In this document: positions 20,840 through 21,027 of the stretch, one piece after another
Layout: the number at the start of each line of letters is the position of its first letter
Position numbering within the stretch: position 1 is the stretch's first letter
Assembly (NCBI GenBank): GCA_958346935.1
Contig: CATVTM010000039.1
Span: forward strand, 1 to 21,027
Reading direction: 5' to 3'
Length of the DNA: 21,027 nt
Source of the DNA: an uncultured Collinsella sp.
GTDB lineage: Bacteria; Actinomycetota; Coriobacteriia; Coriobacteriales; Coriobacteriaceae
Position numbers and translations under genes: made by a program
Notes under the pieces: model-generated
Databases searched by the model: none
The model's input: the letters and a program-made list of their open reading frames with translations, nothing else
What the model was told of the DNA's origin: nothing

Positions 20840-21027
20840 TATCCGATCGCTCCTTCCATCTCGAGCTTGATCAGGTTGTTCATCTCGACGGCGTACTCCA
20901 GCGGCAGCTCCTTGGAGACCGGGTTGGCAAAGCCGTTGACGATCATGGTGCGGGCCTCTTCCTCCGAGATGCCGCGGCTCATCAGGTAGAACACCTTGTC
21001 GTCGCCGATGCGGCCGATGGTGGCCTC
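20839..21027 (-). CDS. sufB: SufB, C-terminal end only (5' part outside window)
   Basis: The last 62 codons of SufB, the main scaffold of the Suf complex, in frame to the window edge. They read EATIGRIGDDKVFYLMSRG, then EEEARTMIVNGFANPVSKELP and a typical end EYAVEMNNLIKLEMEGAIG, a close match to the family C-terminus. The TAA stop at 20839-20841 shares one base with the sufD ATG. The operon order visible is sufB-sufD-sufS-sufU; sufC is not between these genes and is presumably upstream of sufB. Confidence 0.95.
   Translation of the reverse strand, partial: EATIGRIGDDKVFYLMSRGISEEEARTMIVNGFANPVSKELPLEYAVEMNNLIKLEMEGAIG

Overview
The window looks like chromosomal DNA of a coriobacterium, most likely Collinsella or a close relative. 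This rests on GC-rich coding sequence, a Rho factor with the very long basic/Ala-rich N-terminal region typical of Actinobacteria, a compact suf operon with SufU, and a NifU-like/GGGtGRT gene pair known from anaerobic gut bacteria. The genus is inferred from recall; no search was run.

Layout. 1-912 is the C-terminal part of proA. Minus-strand genes for an HD-domain protein and a CarD-like regulator follow, with two copies of one near-perfect REP-like hairpin at 927-967 and 1635-1675. argS (2517-4370) ends in a strong terminator. A 530-base gap follows, holding a 150-bp element bounded by 27-bp inverted repeats, a tandem direct repeat and the probable rho promoter. Rho (4902-7457) has a structured leader and a GTG start. 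Next come a two-gene unit (an unknown membrane protein and a VanZ-like protein), a decapitated ROK sugar-kinase pseudogene and a PLP aminotransferase.

11496-12890 is the most accessory-looking part. It has tRNA-His and tRNA-Lys, a diverged second copy of the tRNA-Lys 3' end with its trailer and terminator, several tiny purine-loop hairpins, and a DinD-family gene. This reads as a tRNA-linked insertion or recombination scar. A fumarate reductase/aspartate oxidase-family flavoprotein follows.

The right third is rich in iron-sulfur genes. A divergent NifU-like scaffold is co-transcribed with a GGGtGRT-family protein of unknown function. Beyond a REP-associated tyrosine transposase (RAYT) lies the 3' part of a suf operon in the order sufB-D-S-U, with overlapping junctions. 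SufS takes sulfur from cysteine, SufU accepts it and SufB/D form the scaffold; sufC is not in view and is probably upstream.

The best candidates for something new are the NifU-like/GGGtGRT pair, the RAYT together with the hairpin repeats it may mobilise, the 150-bp inverted-repeat element upstream of rho, and the duplicated tRNA-Lys trailer. Nothing resembling a CRISPR array or rRNA was seen.
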